A stretch of 64,000 bases of DNA from Thalassospira lucentensis (GTDB lineage Bacteria > Pseudomonadota > Alphaproteobacteria > Rhodospirillales > Thalassospiraceae), in contig NZ_CP136684.1 of assembly GCF_032921865.1 (NCBI RefSeq), positions 3,941,001-4,005,000 of the forward strand, given 5' to 3'. Below are positions 1 to 8,217 of the stretch, piece by piece. Both the position numbers and the translations under genes were made by a program. The notes under the pieces were generated by a model, which made no database searches, was not told the origin of the DNA, and saw only the letters and a list, made by a program, of their open reading frames with translations. The stretch's first letter is position 1, and every line of letters starts with the position of its first letter.

Positions 1-261
1 GTCCGTGCTGCGTTTCCCGCCAATCGAAACCATGCCACGATCAGGCTTTTCAAGCAGGCCCGCAATCTGAAGCAGGGTCGATTTACCCGCCCCCGATGGC
101 CCGACAAGGGCGACGATCTCGCCCTGATGGATTTCAAGATCGACGGATTTCAGGATTTCAAGCTGATCGGGGCCCTGATTGAAGACGCGATCAATCTTTT
201 CAAGCCGCAGGACGACTTTCTGCGCACGTTCCTGCGCGGTTTTCTTGACCATATCACTCAT
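1..261 (-). CDS. lolD: LolD, lipoprotein-releasing ABC transporter ATPase (3' end off window)
   Basis: This is the N-terminal part of an ABC ATPase; the C-terminus lies beyond the left edge. The translation begins MSDMVKKTAQERAQKVV and reaches a Walker A motif GPSGAGKST at about residues 58-66. In the LolCDE complex LolD powers release of outer-membrane lipoproteins from the inner membrane to LolA. The start at 261 is chosen because GGAGG lies 9 bases upstream and because it overlaps the stop of the lolC/E gene by 8 bases, which suggests translational coupling. An inner ATG at 252 is possible. The lol context separates it from other ABC ATPases of the same class; without the C-terminus that identification rests mainly on the neighbour. 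Confidence 0.85.
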   Translation of the reverse strand, partial: MSDMVKKTAQERAQKVVLRLEKIDRVFNQGPDQLEILKSVDLEIHQGEIVALVGPSGAGKSTLLQIAGLLEKPDRGMVSIGGKRSTD

Positions 262-1504
262 AGCGCAGCGCCTCCACCGGATCGAGGCGCGATGCACGCC
301 ATGCCGGATAAACCGTCGCCAGGAACGACAGGGTCAGGGACATCACACAGACCAGAACCACCTCGCTGACATCCATGTCAGCCGGAAGCTGCGACAGGAA
401 ATAGATTTCCGCATTAAACAGGTCCGCCCCGGTCAGGCTCTGGATGAACTGGCGGATATTTTCGATATTCAGGCAGAACAGAACGCCAAGGATCAGCCCG
501 CTTAACGTACCGACAACCCCGATGGATGCCCCGGCCAGGAAGAAGATGCGCATCACCGATGACCGTGTGGCCCCCATCGTGCGCAGGATCGCGATATCGC
601 GGCCCTTGTCCTTCACCAGCATCACCATGCCCGAAATGATATTGAATGCCGCCACCAGAATAATCAGCGTCAGGATCAGGAACATCACATTACGTTCAAC
701 CTGTAACGCATTGAAAAAGCTGGAATTTGATTGCTGCCAATTCACCAGCCGCAGATGTTCCCCCGACAGGTTCGACAGCAGATCATTCATGCTCGACGAC
801 AGACGCGACGGGTCTTCAAGCATCACTTCAAAATGGCTAATCTTTTCCGGCAGGCGGAAATAAATCTGGGCGGCATCCAGCGGCATGAAGATAAAGCCGC
901 TGTCATATTCATACATGCCGATATCAAACAGCCCAACAACCTTATAGGCCCGCACACGCGGTACGGAGCCGAACGCCGTCACATTGCCCTTGGGCGAGAT
1001 CAGATTGACATTGTCACCCACCCCGACGCCAAGCTTCATGGCAAGGCGTGCGCCCATGATCACGGTATCCTCGCCCTTGAAATCGTCCAGCGATCCAAAA
1101 ACGATATTGTCCGCAATCGTCGGACGTTTGGCGAGGTCGGCCGCCCGCACACCGCGCACGATGGCACCGGATGCGCGACCATTGTTCGATGCCATCACCT
1201 GCCCCTCGACCACCGGGGTCACAAGCGTGACATTGCCGGTTTCCGCGATCTTCTTCTCAATCGCATCATAATTGGGCAGACCATCCGGACTTTGCGCATA
1301 AACCGATATATGCCCGTTCAGTCCCAGAATACGTCCAAGCAATTCGGCCCTAAACCCGTTCATGACCGACATGACGATAATCAGGGTCGCAACGCCCAGC
1401 ATGATGCCAAGCAGCGAAAAGATGGCGATGACGGAAACAAAGCCTTCTTGCCGACGGGGACGCAGGTAGCGGAAAGCCACCAGACGTTCGAACGGACTGA
1501 ACAT
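254..1504 (-). CDS. lolC: LolC/E family lipoprotein-releasing system transmembrane protein
   Basis: The product is a 416-residue integral inner-membrane protein of the LolC/LolE family, which extracts mature lipoproteins from the inner membrane and hands them to LolA. One transmembrane helix lies near residues 22-46 (VIAIFSLLGIMLGVATLII). A MacB-like periplasmic domain of about 220 residues follows, then three helices between about residues 275 and 400, the FtsX-type layout. The C-terminus AWRASRLDPVEALRYE is the family hallmark. The longer open frame adds 30 unlikely residues; the start at MFSPFERLVAFRYL fits the family. Alphaproteobacteria often have one LolC/E hybrid, so the choice between lolC and lolE is nominal. 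It is upstream of lolD in an operon, with proS ending 98 bases before it. Confidence 0.93.
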   Translation of the reverse strand: MFSPFERLVAFRYLRPRRQEGFVSVIAIFSLLGIMLGVATLIIVMSVMNGFRAELLGRILGLNGHISVYAQSPDGLPNYDAIEKKIAETGNVTLVTPVVEGQVMASNNGRASGAIVRGVRAADLAKRPTIADNIVFGSLDDFKGEDTVIMGARLAMKLGVGVGDNVNLISPKGNVTAFGSVPRVRAYKVVGLFDIGMYEYDSGFIFMPLDAAQIYFRLPEKISHFEVMLEDPSRLSSSMNDLLSNLSGEHLRLVNWQQSNSSFFNALQVERNVMFLILTLIILVAAFNIISGMVMLVKDKGRDIAILRTMGATRSSVMRIFFLAGASIGVVGTLSGLILGVLFCLNIENIRQFIQSLTGADLFNAEIYFLSQLPADMDVSEVVLVCVMSLTLSFLATVYPAWRASRLDPVEALRYE

Positions 1505-1602
1505 GCGCAAATGATCCTCGTGGAAGCGTATGGAAGCGTATCGGAAAGAATTCCGGAAATCAGGACGGGGCAGCCAAGGCTGCCCCGTTTGCAAAATCGT
1601 TA

Positions 1603-2922
1603 TCAGGCGCCGATCTGGTTAAGTGCGGCTTCAAGCGTTACTTCTGTCCGCTCGCCGGATTTGCGGTTTTTAAGCTCGACCACACCGGCTTTAAGGCCTT
1701 TCGGGCCAATCACGATCTGCCAAGGCAGACCGATCAAGTCCATATCGGCAAATTTGCCGCCCGCGCGGATGTCGCGGTCATCATAAAGCACCTCAATCCC
1801 GGCGTTATGCAGCTTGGCATAAACGTCTTCGCAGGCCGCGTCACATTCATCATCACCCGTGCGCAGGTTGATCAGGCCAACCTTGTAGGGTGCAACCGAT
1901 TCCGGCCAGATGATGCCGTTCTCGTCGTGCGATGCCTCGATCAGTGCGCCGACAAGGCGCGAAACGCCAATACCGTATGATCCCATCTGGACCGGCACTT
2001 CCTTGCCGTCCGGGCCAAGGATGGTAGCCCCCATCGGTTCGGAATATTTCGCACCGAAATGGAAGATATGGCCGACTTCGATCCCGCGCGTCGCGATCAT
2101 GTCGTCACCGGAAATCGGGCTGTTGGCCGGATCATGCTTGTCTTCGGTCGCAGCGTAATCTTCAAGCGTTGTCTGGACCCAGTTTTCAAGCCCGGTGCGA
2201 TCATTCAGATCAACACCCTTGCCCGTCAGATCCTTGTCCAGCCATTTCTTGTCGCAGAACACTTCGCTTTCGCCGGTTTCGGCCAGAATGATGAATTCAT
2301 GGCTAAGATCGCCGCCAATCGGGCCGGTATCGGCCACCATCGGAATCGCCTTCACGCCAAGGCGCGTAAAGGTCCGGCAATAGGCAAGAAACATCTTGTT
2401 ATAGGCGTGCCGTGAACTTTCGTAATCGACATCGAACGAATACGCATCCTTCATCAGGAATTCGCGACCACGCATCACGCCAAAGCGCGGGCGGATCTCG
2501 TCGCGGAATTTCCACTGAATGTGATACAGCATCTGCGGAAGCTGCTTATAGGACCGCACATCCTTGCGGAAGATATCGGTGATCACTTCCTCGTTGGTCG
2601 GACCAAAAAGCATTTTGCGGTCATGACGGTCGGTGATGCGCAGCATTTCAAGGCCGTAATCCTCGTACCGTCCGCTTTCCTGCCAAAGTTCGGCTGGCTG
2701 GATGGTCGGCATCAGCAATTCGTTGCAGCCAATCGCGTCCTGCTCTTCGCGCACGATCTGCTCGATCTTTTTAAGCACGCGATAGCCAAGCGGCAGCCAG
2801 GAATAAATCCCCGCCGAAAGCTGGCGCACCATACCGGCACGCAGCATCAGTCGATGGGAAGCGATCTGTGCTTCTGCCGGTGTTTCCTTGAGGGTCGGCA
2901 GAAAGAACTGGGAAAGACGCAT
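1603..2922 (-). CDS. proS: Proline--tRNA ligase, short alphaproteobacterial type
   Basis: ProS charges tRNA-Pro with proline in the cytoplasm. The protein is 439 residues, much shorter than the roughly 570 residues of the E. coli enzyme, because the editing (INS) domain between motifs 2 and 3 is absent, as is usual in alphaproteobacteria. Class II motifs are visible: motif 2 [16 protein letters not shown] near residues 143-158 and motif 3 [17 protein letters not shown] near 315-331. A C-terminal anticodon-binding domain ends the protein. The start is [15 protein letters not shown]; the upstream extension MLSHFPGKV is not family-like. It lies upstream of lolC/E on the same strand. Confidence 0.97.
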   Translation of the reverse strand: MRLSQFFLPTLKETPAEAQIASHRLMLRAGMVRQLSAGIYSWLPLGYRVLKKIEQIVREEQDAIGCNELLMPTIQPAELWQESGRYEDYGLEMLRITDRHDRKMLFGPTNEEVITDIFRKDVRSYKQLPQMLYHIQWKFRDEIRPRFGVMRGREFLMKDAYSFDVDYESSRHAYNKMFLAYCRTFTRLGVKAIPMVADTGPIGGDLSHEFIILAETGESEVFCDKKWLDKDLTGKGVDLNDRTGLENWVQTTLEDYAATEDKHDPANSPISGDDMIATRGIEVGHIFHFGAKYSEPMGATILGPDGKEVPVQMGSYGIGVSRLVGALIEASHDENGIIWPESVAPYKVGLINLRTGDDECDAACEDVYAKLHNAGIEVLYDDRDIRAGGKFADMDLIGLPWQIVIGPKGLKAGVVELKNRKSGERTEVTLEAALNQIGA

Positions 2923-3097
2923 CAATGCCTCGTGATGATCAAAGCTGAAAATATCAGGTATACAAAAGACCTTGCCCGGAAAATGCGACAGCACAGCCCG
3001 AAACGCAAGCCGGAACTTGCTTTATATCGGCAAGACGTGATCTAGCGCCCAATCGTGGCAGGTTTGCGAAAACACACAGGCTTTTTCAGGTACAACC

Positions 3098-3649
3098 TTA
3101 CCGGAAGCCCGCCGCCCGGCACGCAGCCGCCAGTTCATCCTGCCCCGCCTCGTTACCAAGCGGCGTGTCATTGAAATAAACCCGCCCGTTGCGATAGGTG
3201 ATCTTGCCGATATTGGACTCGCCACTGATCCCGTCCGGCACGGAAATCCCCGCATATTCAAAGAAATCAATCGTCACCGGAAATTCGATTTCCTTGGGCA
3301 GCGAATTCAGTATCTGGTTGCCGCCATCCAGATCGGCCGGGGCGACCTTGCGGCCATAAACATCGACACCGGGTTTATACGCCACATCGTCATCCGGCAC
3401 ATGGCTGACCAGTTCCCGGCAGGCCGACCGCGTGACCGTGATGGTTGGCTTCGCCTTCTCGGCACTCGCAGCACCTGCTGCGTCCGGAACGGCATTTTCA
3501 CCTGCCGCCGGTCCCGGCAAGGGGGAGTCGCTTTGCGCCAGAACGCCACCCGCACCGGTCATGATCGCGCCAGCAACAAACATCGAAACCATGAAATTCA
3601 CAGGATAAATCCCGATTTTCATAGAGCGGGTCGTTACAAAATTCTTCAT
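3098..3649 (-). CDS. Hypothetical exported protein
   Basis: I do not recognise this 183-residue protein. It has a probable signal peptide: a basic N-terminus, a hydrophobic stretch at about residues 16-37 and a likely cleavage after VLAQ near 39. An Ala/Pro-rich linker leads to a folded region from about residue 67 with two cysteines (near 78 and 179) that could form a disulfide. It is therefore probably periplasmic. The start at 3649 is used; an inner ATG at 3622 would also leave a complete signal peptide. It stands alone between proS, 175 bases downstream, and the DUF1467 gene more than 400 bases upstream. Confidence 0.7.
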   Translation of the reverse strand: MKNFVTTRSMKIGIYPVNFMVSMFVAGAIMTGAGGVLAQSDSPLPGPAAGENAVPDAAGAASAEKAKPTITVTRSACRELVSHVPDDDVAYKPGVDVYGRKVAPADLDGGNQILNSLPKEIEFPVTIDFFEYAGISVPDGISGESNIGKITYRNGRVYFNDTPLGNEAGQDELAAACRAAGFR

Positions 3650-3937
3650 ATCGCCGGTCCATCCTATTTATGTGCGGTGCAGCATCGAATCATCTGTGAA
3701 TATTGGTCAAAACATCTTGCACAAAAGTGAAATATGTGGCTTTTTGATCCTCCGCTAACGGCGCAAGATCGTTGCGGAAGACGTATCGCAGCCGCTCATA
3801 AAATTGCGGGAGGCTTTGTTGCCAATAAGCATACAAGAAGCAGGCGCGACGTCGAAATAAAACCTGTGCCAAGTGCCCAGGTCTTAGGAGGAAGCAAAAA
3901 AAGATTACGGGAAAACAGCTATAAAAATAGCATCTTG

Positions 3938-3966
3938 GCAAGATCCTTGTGATCTTGCTTTTTTTT
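3938..3966 (+). terminator. Rho-independent terminator on the plus strand
   Basis: A perfect 8-base stem, GCAAGATC (3938-3945) and GATCTTGC (3951-3958), closes a 5-base loop and is followed by eight T residues. It works only on the plus strand. All neighbouring genes are on the minus strand, so it appears to end an unannotated plus-strand transcript starting somewhere in 3650-3930. Confidence 0.7.
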
Positions 3967-4021
3967 GTCCGCATCCCGGCCCGCCTTCCCTTTCCCGTGA
4001 TTTTTGTGCAGTCCTGCAAAC

Positions 4022-4056
4022 AAAAACCCCGCAGCAAATGTGCGGGGTGTGTTTTT
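4022..4056 (-). terminator. Bidirectional terminator after the DUF1467 gene
   Basis: The stem CCCCGCA (4027-4033) pairs with TGCGGGG (4041-4047) around a 7-base loop. On the minus strand it is followed by five T residues, 20 bases after the DUF1467 stop. On the plus strand it is followed by a short T run as well. Confidence 0.75.
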
Positions 4057-4075
4057 ACACGGCCTGCGCCAAAAC

Positions 4076-4315
4076 TCATTGCGGCGGACGAACTTCGATC
4101 ATGCCACTGGTGATCACGAAATACGCCACCACCCACAAAATTGCCGAAATCAGGCTGGTCGCCAGAACCTTCTTCCACATATGCGGCTTTTGCGGTGCGC
4201 CGCTATCGTGGCCGGGCTGGACATTTTCCTCACGCTTCACGCCGACCGGCAACACCATGAACAACACCAGCCACCAGATCACGATGTAAACAAGGATCGC
4301 GGAAAACCAGTTCAT
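4076..4315 (-). CDS. DUF1467 family small membrane protein
   Basis: This 79-residue protein has two hydrophobic segments, about residues 5-24 (SAILVYIVIWWLVLFMVLPV) and 50-70, separated by a hydrophilic loop containing KREENVQPGHDSGAPQKP. Length, layout and the WW-LVLFMVLPVG signature match DUF1467, a family of unknown function nearly confined to alphaproteobacteria. In that group it often lies between the methylmalonyl-CoA epimerase gene and proS, as here. It starts 54 bases after the epimerase stop and is probably co-transcribed with it. Confidence 0.88.
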   Translation of the reverse strand: MNWFSAILVYIVIWWLVLFMVLPVGVKREENVQPGHDSGAPQKPHMWKKVLATSLISAILWVVAYFVITSGMIEVRPPQ

Positions 4316-4369
4316 GCTGCACTCTTTTCGTGGTTGCGGGAATAAGGGCCGATACGGCGGGAAAGAAAC

Positions 4370-4774
4370 TTAAACCTGTTCAAGCTCAACAAGCGTCCCG
4401 TTGAAATCCTTGGGATGCAGGAACAGAACCGGCTTGCCATGCGCACCGGTTTTGGGCTCCCCGGTGCCCAGCACGCGCGCACCATTTTTCAAAAGCTGAT
4501 CGCGCGCCGCCAGAATATCCTCGACCTCATAGCAGACATGATGAATGCCGCCCGATGTGTTTTTATCAAGGAACCCCTGAATGGGCGATCCCTCGCCCAG
4601 CGGATAAAGCAATTCGATCTTGGTGTTGGGCAGTTCGACAAAAACCACAGTCACCCCATGATCAGGCTCGTCCTGCGGGTCGGAAACCTTCGCGCCCAGG
4701 ACATCGCGGTAAAGCCGGATACCTTCCTCAAGGTCCGGCACCGCAATCGCCACATGGTTCAGCCGTCCAATCAT
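4370..4774 (-). CDS. mce: Methylmalonyl-CoA epimerase
   Basis: The 134-residue protein is a single vicinal-oxygen-chelate (glyoxalase-fold) domain. It interconverts (R)- and (S)-methylmalonyl-CoA in propionyl-CoA catabolism, feeding methylmalonyl-CoA mutase. Metal-ligand motifs are visible: NHVAIAVPDL near residue 6, GGIHHVCYEVED near 75-86 and the C-terminal NGTLVELEQV. The full family length is present. It lies downstream of the RNase J gene after a gap of about 100 bases and upstream of DUF1467, a conserved alphaproteobacterial arrangement. Confidence 0.93.
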   Translation of the reverse strand: MIGRLNHVAIAVPDLEEGIRLYRDVLGAKVSDPQDEPDHGVTVVFVELPNTKIELLYPLGEGSPIQGFLDKNTSGGIHHVCYEVEDILAARDQLLKNGARVLGTGEPKTGAHGKPVLFLHPKDFNGTLVELEQV

Positions 4775-4876
4775 GTTCTACTCCTGAAATGTGATCTGCC
4801 CGATCACCGCCAATCTAGGACGCGCATAACCTTAAAGACAACTGCCCTTTTGGTCGTATGCCGCGCCCCGGACTGC

Positions 4877-6553
4877 CTAGTTCTTCTCTTTGACGCGAAC
4901 CAGATGCACCTCGATCAATGGCCGCTTGCCCAGCCGCTGGCGCACCGGGCGGCGCAATGCCTGCCGGATCGCAAGGATCACCGCCGCATCGTCAAGCACC
5001 TCGTCATCGTCAAGCTGATCGACCCGATTGCCAATCTCGGCGGCAAAATGATCAAGGCGGACATCATCGCCGTCCTCGTCAAACAGGCTGGGTGCCGTGA
5101 TCATCGGTTCACCGACCATCTCGCCAAACTGGTTCAGCACCACGGTCACAAACATCACACCGTTCCAGACGATGCGATTGCGGTTGCGGATGGTATCGGA
5201 ATCCCGTTTCAGCAACCGCCCGCCATCAAGGCAAAGCACCCCGCTTTCGGCAACGCCAATCACATGCGCACTGCCCGGCGACAGACGAATGACCGTCCCG
5301 TCATGCGGGATAACCTGTTCAGGGATCTGACATTCCGCGCCAAGGGCTGCCTGTTCGCACAGATGGCGGGTTTCGCCATGCACCGGCACAAGGATTTTGG
5401 GGCGGGTCAACTGATACATCCGCGCCAGATCCTGCCTGCCTGGATGGCCCGATACATGGATCGGTTCATCGCGCGCGGTAATCACGCGGATACCCCGCCT
5501 AATCAAAAGGTTCTGGATATAACCGATGGATTTTTCATTGCCCGGAATTTCACGTGCGGAAAACACAACCGTATCACCCGGATCAAGCTGCACGGTCGGA
5601 TGATCCCCCTTGGCAATGCGCGACATCGCCGCACGCGGTTCGCCCTGCGACCCGGTACAGATCAGCAAGACCTGATCCTTCGGGACCTCCATCGCGTCTT
5701 CATCGGTCAAAAGGTTCGGATACGACGTCAGATAGCCAACCGCGCGTGCGGCCTCGGTAACACGGTTCAATGACCGTCCGGCAAGCCCGACACAGCGGTT
5801 GTTTTCATGTGCTGCTTCAACAATCGACTGTAACCGCGCGACATTGGTGGCAAAACACGCAACCGCAATCCGGCCCTGTGGCGTTTCCGCAAACAGTTTC
5901 GACAGATTCTTGGCAACCTCGCCTTCCGATCCGGTCTGGCCTTCGGAAAAGACGTTGGTGGAATCACAAATCAGCGCCATGACCCCTTCATCGCCAAGCG
6001 CCTCAAGCTTCTTGACGTCGGATGCCTCGCCAATCTGGGGATCGGGGTCAAATTTCCAGTCGCCGGTATGCACCACAAGCCCCTTGGGGGTGCGGATCGC
6101 AAGCGCGTTGGGTTCCAGGATCGAATGGGTCATGGTGACGAATTCGATGTCAAACGGCCCCTTTTTGAACCGCCCGCCAAGCTCGATCACATGGATCGGC
6201 ACCTGATCGGCAAAATCGGTTTCCGCCAGTTTGGCCTTCAGGAATTCGGCGGCAAACGGGGTAGCATAGATCGGGCATTTCAGCCGCGGCCAAAGATACG
6301 GCACCGCGCCAAGGTGATCCTCATGCGCATGCGTCAGAACAAGGCCAAGAAGTTTGTCTTTGCGTTCCTCGATAAAAGACGGATCGGGCATGACAACATC
6401 GACACCGGGCAATCCTTCCTCGCCAAAGGAAACGCCCATATCGACCATCAGCCACTGATCGTCATATCCGTACAAATTGAGGTTCATGCCAATTTCGCCA
6501 GATCCCCCCAGCGGCACAAACAGCAATTCGTCTTTCGGCAAATACAAATCCAC
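4877..6553 (-). CDS. rnj: Ribonuclease J
   Basis: This 558-residue metallo-beta-lactamase/beta-CASP enzyme has 5'-to-3' exonuclease and endonuclease activity and acts in RNA decay and rRNA maturation in the cytoplasm. The Zn-binding motif LTHAHEDHLGAVPYLW lies near residue 73. The opening FVPLGGSGEIGMNLNLY, and the beta-CASP region with SGHPGRQDL near 365 followed by KILVPVHGETRHL, are characteristic. The full family length is present. It lies 85 bases after coaX in the birA-coaX-rnj-mce order common in this class of bacteria. Confidence 0.96.
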   Translation of the reverse strand: MDLYLPKDELLFVPLGGSGEIGMNLNLYGYDDQWLMVDMGVSFGEEGLPGVDVVMPDPSFIEERKDKLLGLVLTHAHEDHLGAVPYLWPRLKCPIYATPFAAEFLKAKLAETDFADQVPIHVIELGGRFKKGPFDIEFVTMTHSILEPNALAIRTPKGLVVHTGDWKFDPDPQIGEASDVKKLEALGDEGVMALICDSTNVFSEGQTGSEGEVAKNLSKLFAETPQGRIAVACFATNVARLQSIVEAAHENNRCVGLAGRSLNRVTEAARAVGYLTSYPNLLTDEDAMEVPKDQVLLICTGSQGEPRAAMSRIAKGDHPTVQLDPGDTVVFSAREIPGNEKSIGYIQNLLIRRGIRVITARDEPIHVSGHPGRQDLARMYQLTRPKILVPVHGETRHLCEQAALGAECQIPEQVIPHDGTVIRLSPGSAHVIGVAESGVLCLDGGRLLKRDSDTIRNRNRIVWNGVMFVTVVLNQFGEMVGEPMITAPSLFDEDGDDVRLDHFAAEIGNRVDQLDDDEVLDDAAVILAIRQALRRPVRQRLGKRPLIEVHLVRVKEKN

Positions 6554-6638
6554 GGATGATCACCCTTGTCTTTCAGCGGTGAGAAATACGATCACGGGGC
6601 GTACCCGCGTCACTTCACAATCAATGTCGGTTAACAGT

Positions 6639-7421
6639 CTAGTTCGATTTTGCGCTGTTGCGGCGATAAATCATCAAAAGCCCCAGCATCGTCAGATCGC
6701 CATGCAGATGTTCGATCTCGTCAACCGCCTTGGTAAACAGCGGTGCCAGCCCGCCGGTCGCGACAACTTTCATGTGATCGATGCCCTGCTGCTTGCGAAT
6801 GCGCGCCAGAAGCCCCTCGATCATCGCGACATAGCCCCAGTAAACCCCGGACTGCATCGCCTCGACCGTATTCTTGCCAATCACGTTGCGCGGTGCCTCG
6901 ATCGCCACCATCGGCAACTGGGCCGCCGCCATATGCAGCGCCTTGATCGAAAGGTTCACCCCCGGTGCAATCACACCGCCAAGGTAATTGCCTTCTTCAT
7001 CAATCACGTCAAACGTGGTTGCCGTCCCGAAATCAAGCACCACAAGCGGCCCGCCAAAAAGCTTGTGGGCTGCAACCGCATTGACCAGCCGGTCGGCACC
7101 GACCTCGCTCGGGCGGTCCATGATGATCTTCATATCCAGATCAACCGCCGGATCGCCGACCACCATCGGCTCGACATTGAAATAACGCCGGCACAGGGTT
7201 TTAAGGCTGAATTCGGCCGCCGGAACCACGGTCGCGATGATCGCGCCCGTAATCGCGTCTTTTGGCACATCCGACAGGGTAAACAGATGATGCAGCCATA
7301 CGCCAAGTTCATCCGCCGTGCGCTCAACCGTCGTTGAACAGCGCCACTGCCCCTTGATCGTATCGCCGTCAAACACCGCGAAAACGATGTTGGTATTCCC
7401 GGCATCAATCGCCAGCAACAT
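6639..7421 (-). CDS. coaX: Type III pantothenate kinase
   Basis: CoaX phosphorylates pantothenate in the first step of coenzyme A synthesis. It is a 260-residue ASKHA-fold kinase. The phosphate-1 motif DAGNTNIVFAVFDGD is at residues 6-20. The central motif VVLDFGTATTFDVID, near residues 132-146, holds a catalytic aspartate. The motif VVATGGLAPLF near 220 is the adenosine-binding part. The start MLLAIDAGN has almost no N-terminal extension, as normal. It follows birA by 35 bases and precedes the RNase J gene. Confidence 0.96.
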   Translation of the reverse strand: MLLAIDAGNTNIVFAVFDGDTIKGQWRCSTTVERTADELGVWLHHLFTLSDVPKDAITGAIIATVVPAAEFSLKTLCRRYFNVEPMVVGDPAVDLDMKIIMDRPSEVGADRLVNAVAAHKLFGGPLVVLDFGTATTFDVIDEEGNYLGGVIAPGVNLSIKALHMAAAQLPMVAIEAPRNVIGKNTVEAMQSGVYWGYVAMIEGLLARIRKQQGIDHMKVVATGGLAPLFTKAVDEIEHLHGDLTMLGLLMIYRRNSAKSN

Positions 7422-7456
7422 GATGTTTCGTCTCCCCGTTATCGTCCCGTGTTTAT

Positions 7457-8215
7457 TTATGCTTTAAAGAACACTTCGCCAGCCCCGACGCGATGCTCGG
7501 TTCCGCCCGCTTCTCTTAGAACAAGCGATCCATCATCATCAAGCCCGACAAACGTGCCCTCAAGCGTTCTTTCGGTCAGGCGCGCAATCACCGGCTCGCC
7601 AATACCGTATGCGCGTGTCAGCCACGCCTCGCGCACCGGGGCAAACCCCTGCGCTTCCCAAACCGGCAGCCAGCTTGCCACCCGCGCGACATAGGCCGAA
7701 AGAAGTTCCCCCACCGATACCGGCGCGCCAAGGGCTGAAAGCGACGTCGCCGGACGTTCGGCATCATCGGGATAAAATGCAACATTCACACCGGCACCGA
7801 TCACCAGATAATCGGTTTCCGAACCGTTATTCGATGCACTTTCCAGAAGAATACCCGAAATCTTGCGGCCATTGACCATCAGGTCATTGGGCCATTTGCA
7901 ATCCGGTCTGATCCGGTTGCCACTGACCAGCTCAATCGCCTCGGCCATTGCGACCGCAATCAGGAATGTCAGTTTGGCCGCTTCAAAAAGCGGACAATCA
8001 GGACGCAGCAAAAGGGAAGAATAAAGATTGCCAACCGGGGATGACCATGCGCGGCCGCGCCGTCCCCTGCCCGATGTCTGTTGGCGGGCCCAAATAAGGG
8101 CGCCACTATGGGCGCCCTTATCAGCAAGGCGTTTCGCCTCTTCATTGGTGCTGTCGATCACTTCCAGTTCATGAAGGTAAAAACCTTCCGGAAGCCGGAT
8201 CGTCGGCTTGGTCAT
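7457..8215 (-). CDS. birA: Biotin--[acetyl-CoA-carboxylase] ligase
   Basis: BirA attaches biotin to the carrier protein of acetyl-CoA carboxylase. The 252-residue protein has the catalytic core (residues about 15-190) and the small C-terminal SH3-like domain (about 205-252). The biotinyl-AMP loop is GRGRRGRAWSSP near 49-60 and KWPNDLMVNGRKISGILLE lies near 107-125. There is no N-terminal helix-turn-helix, so this is a monofunctional group I enzyme and not a repressor. It begins 2 bases after the nuoN stop, so it is the end of the complex I transcription unit, as in many alphaproteobacteria. Confidence 0.96.
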   Translation of the reverse strand: MTKPTIRLPEGFYLHELEVIDSTNEEAKRLADKGAHSGALIWARQQTSGRGRRGRAWSSPVGNLYSSLLLRPDCPLFEAAKLTFLIAVAMAEAIELVSGNRIRPDCKWPNDLMVNGRKISGILLESASNNGSETDYLVIGAGVNVAFYPDDAERPATSLSALGAPVSVGELLSAYVARVASWLPVWEAQGFAPVREAWLTRAYGIGEPVIARLTERTLEGTFVGLDDDGSLVLREAGGTEHRVGAGEVFFKA

Positions 8216-8217
8216 CC

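Larger units (their letters stand above)
3650..4075. other. 426-base stretch without a convincing gene
   Basis: Open frames here lack codon bias and homology-like features. The stretch holds two strong hairpins, listed separately: a plus-strand terminator at 3938-3966 and a bidirectional one at 4022-4056. No plus-strand protein gene explains the first, so a small RNA is possible. Confidence 0.5.

Noticed and set aside
3875..3900. CAGGTC followed by GGAGGAAGCA resembles the SRP RNA (4.5S) core motif
   Set aside because: The flanking bases do not form the long SRP stem and the tetraloop is wrong; probably chance.
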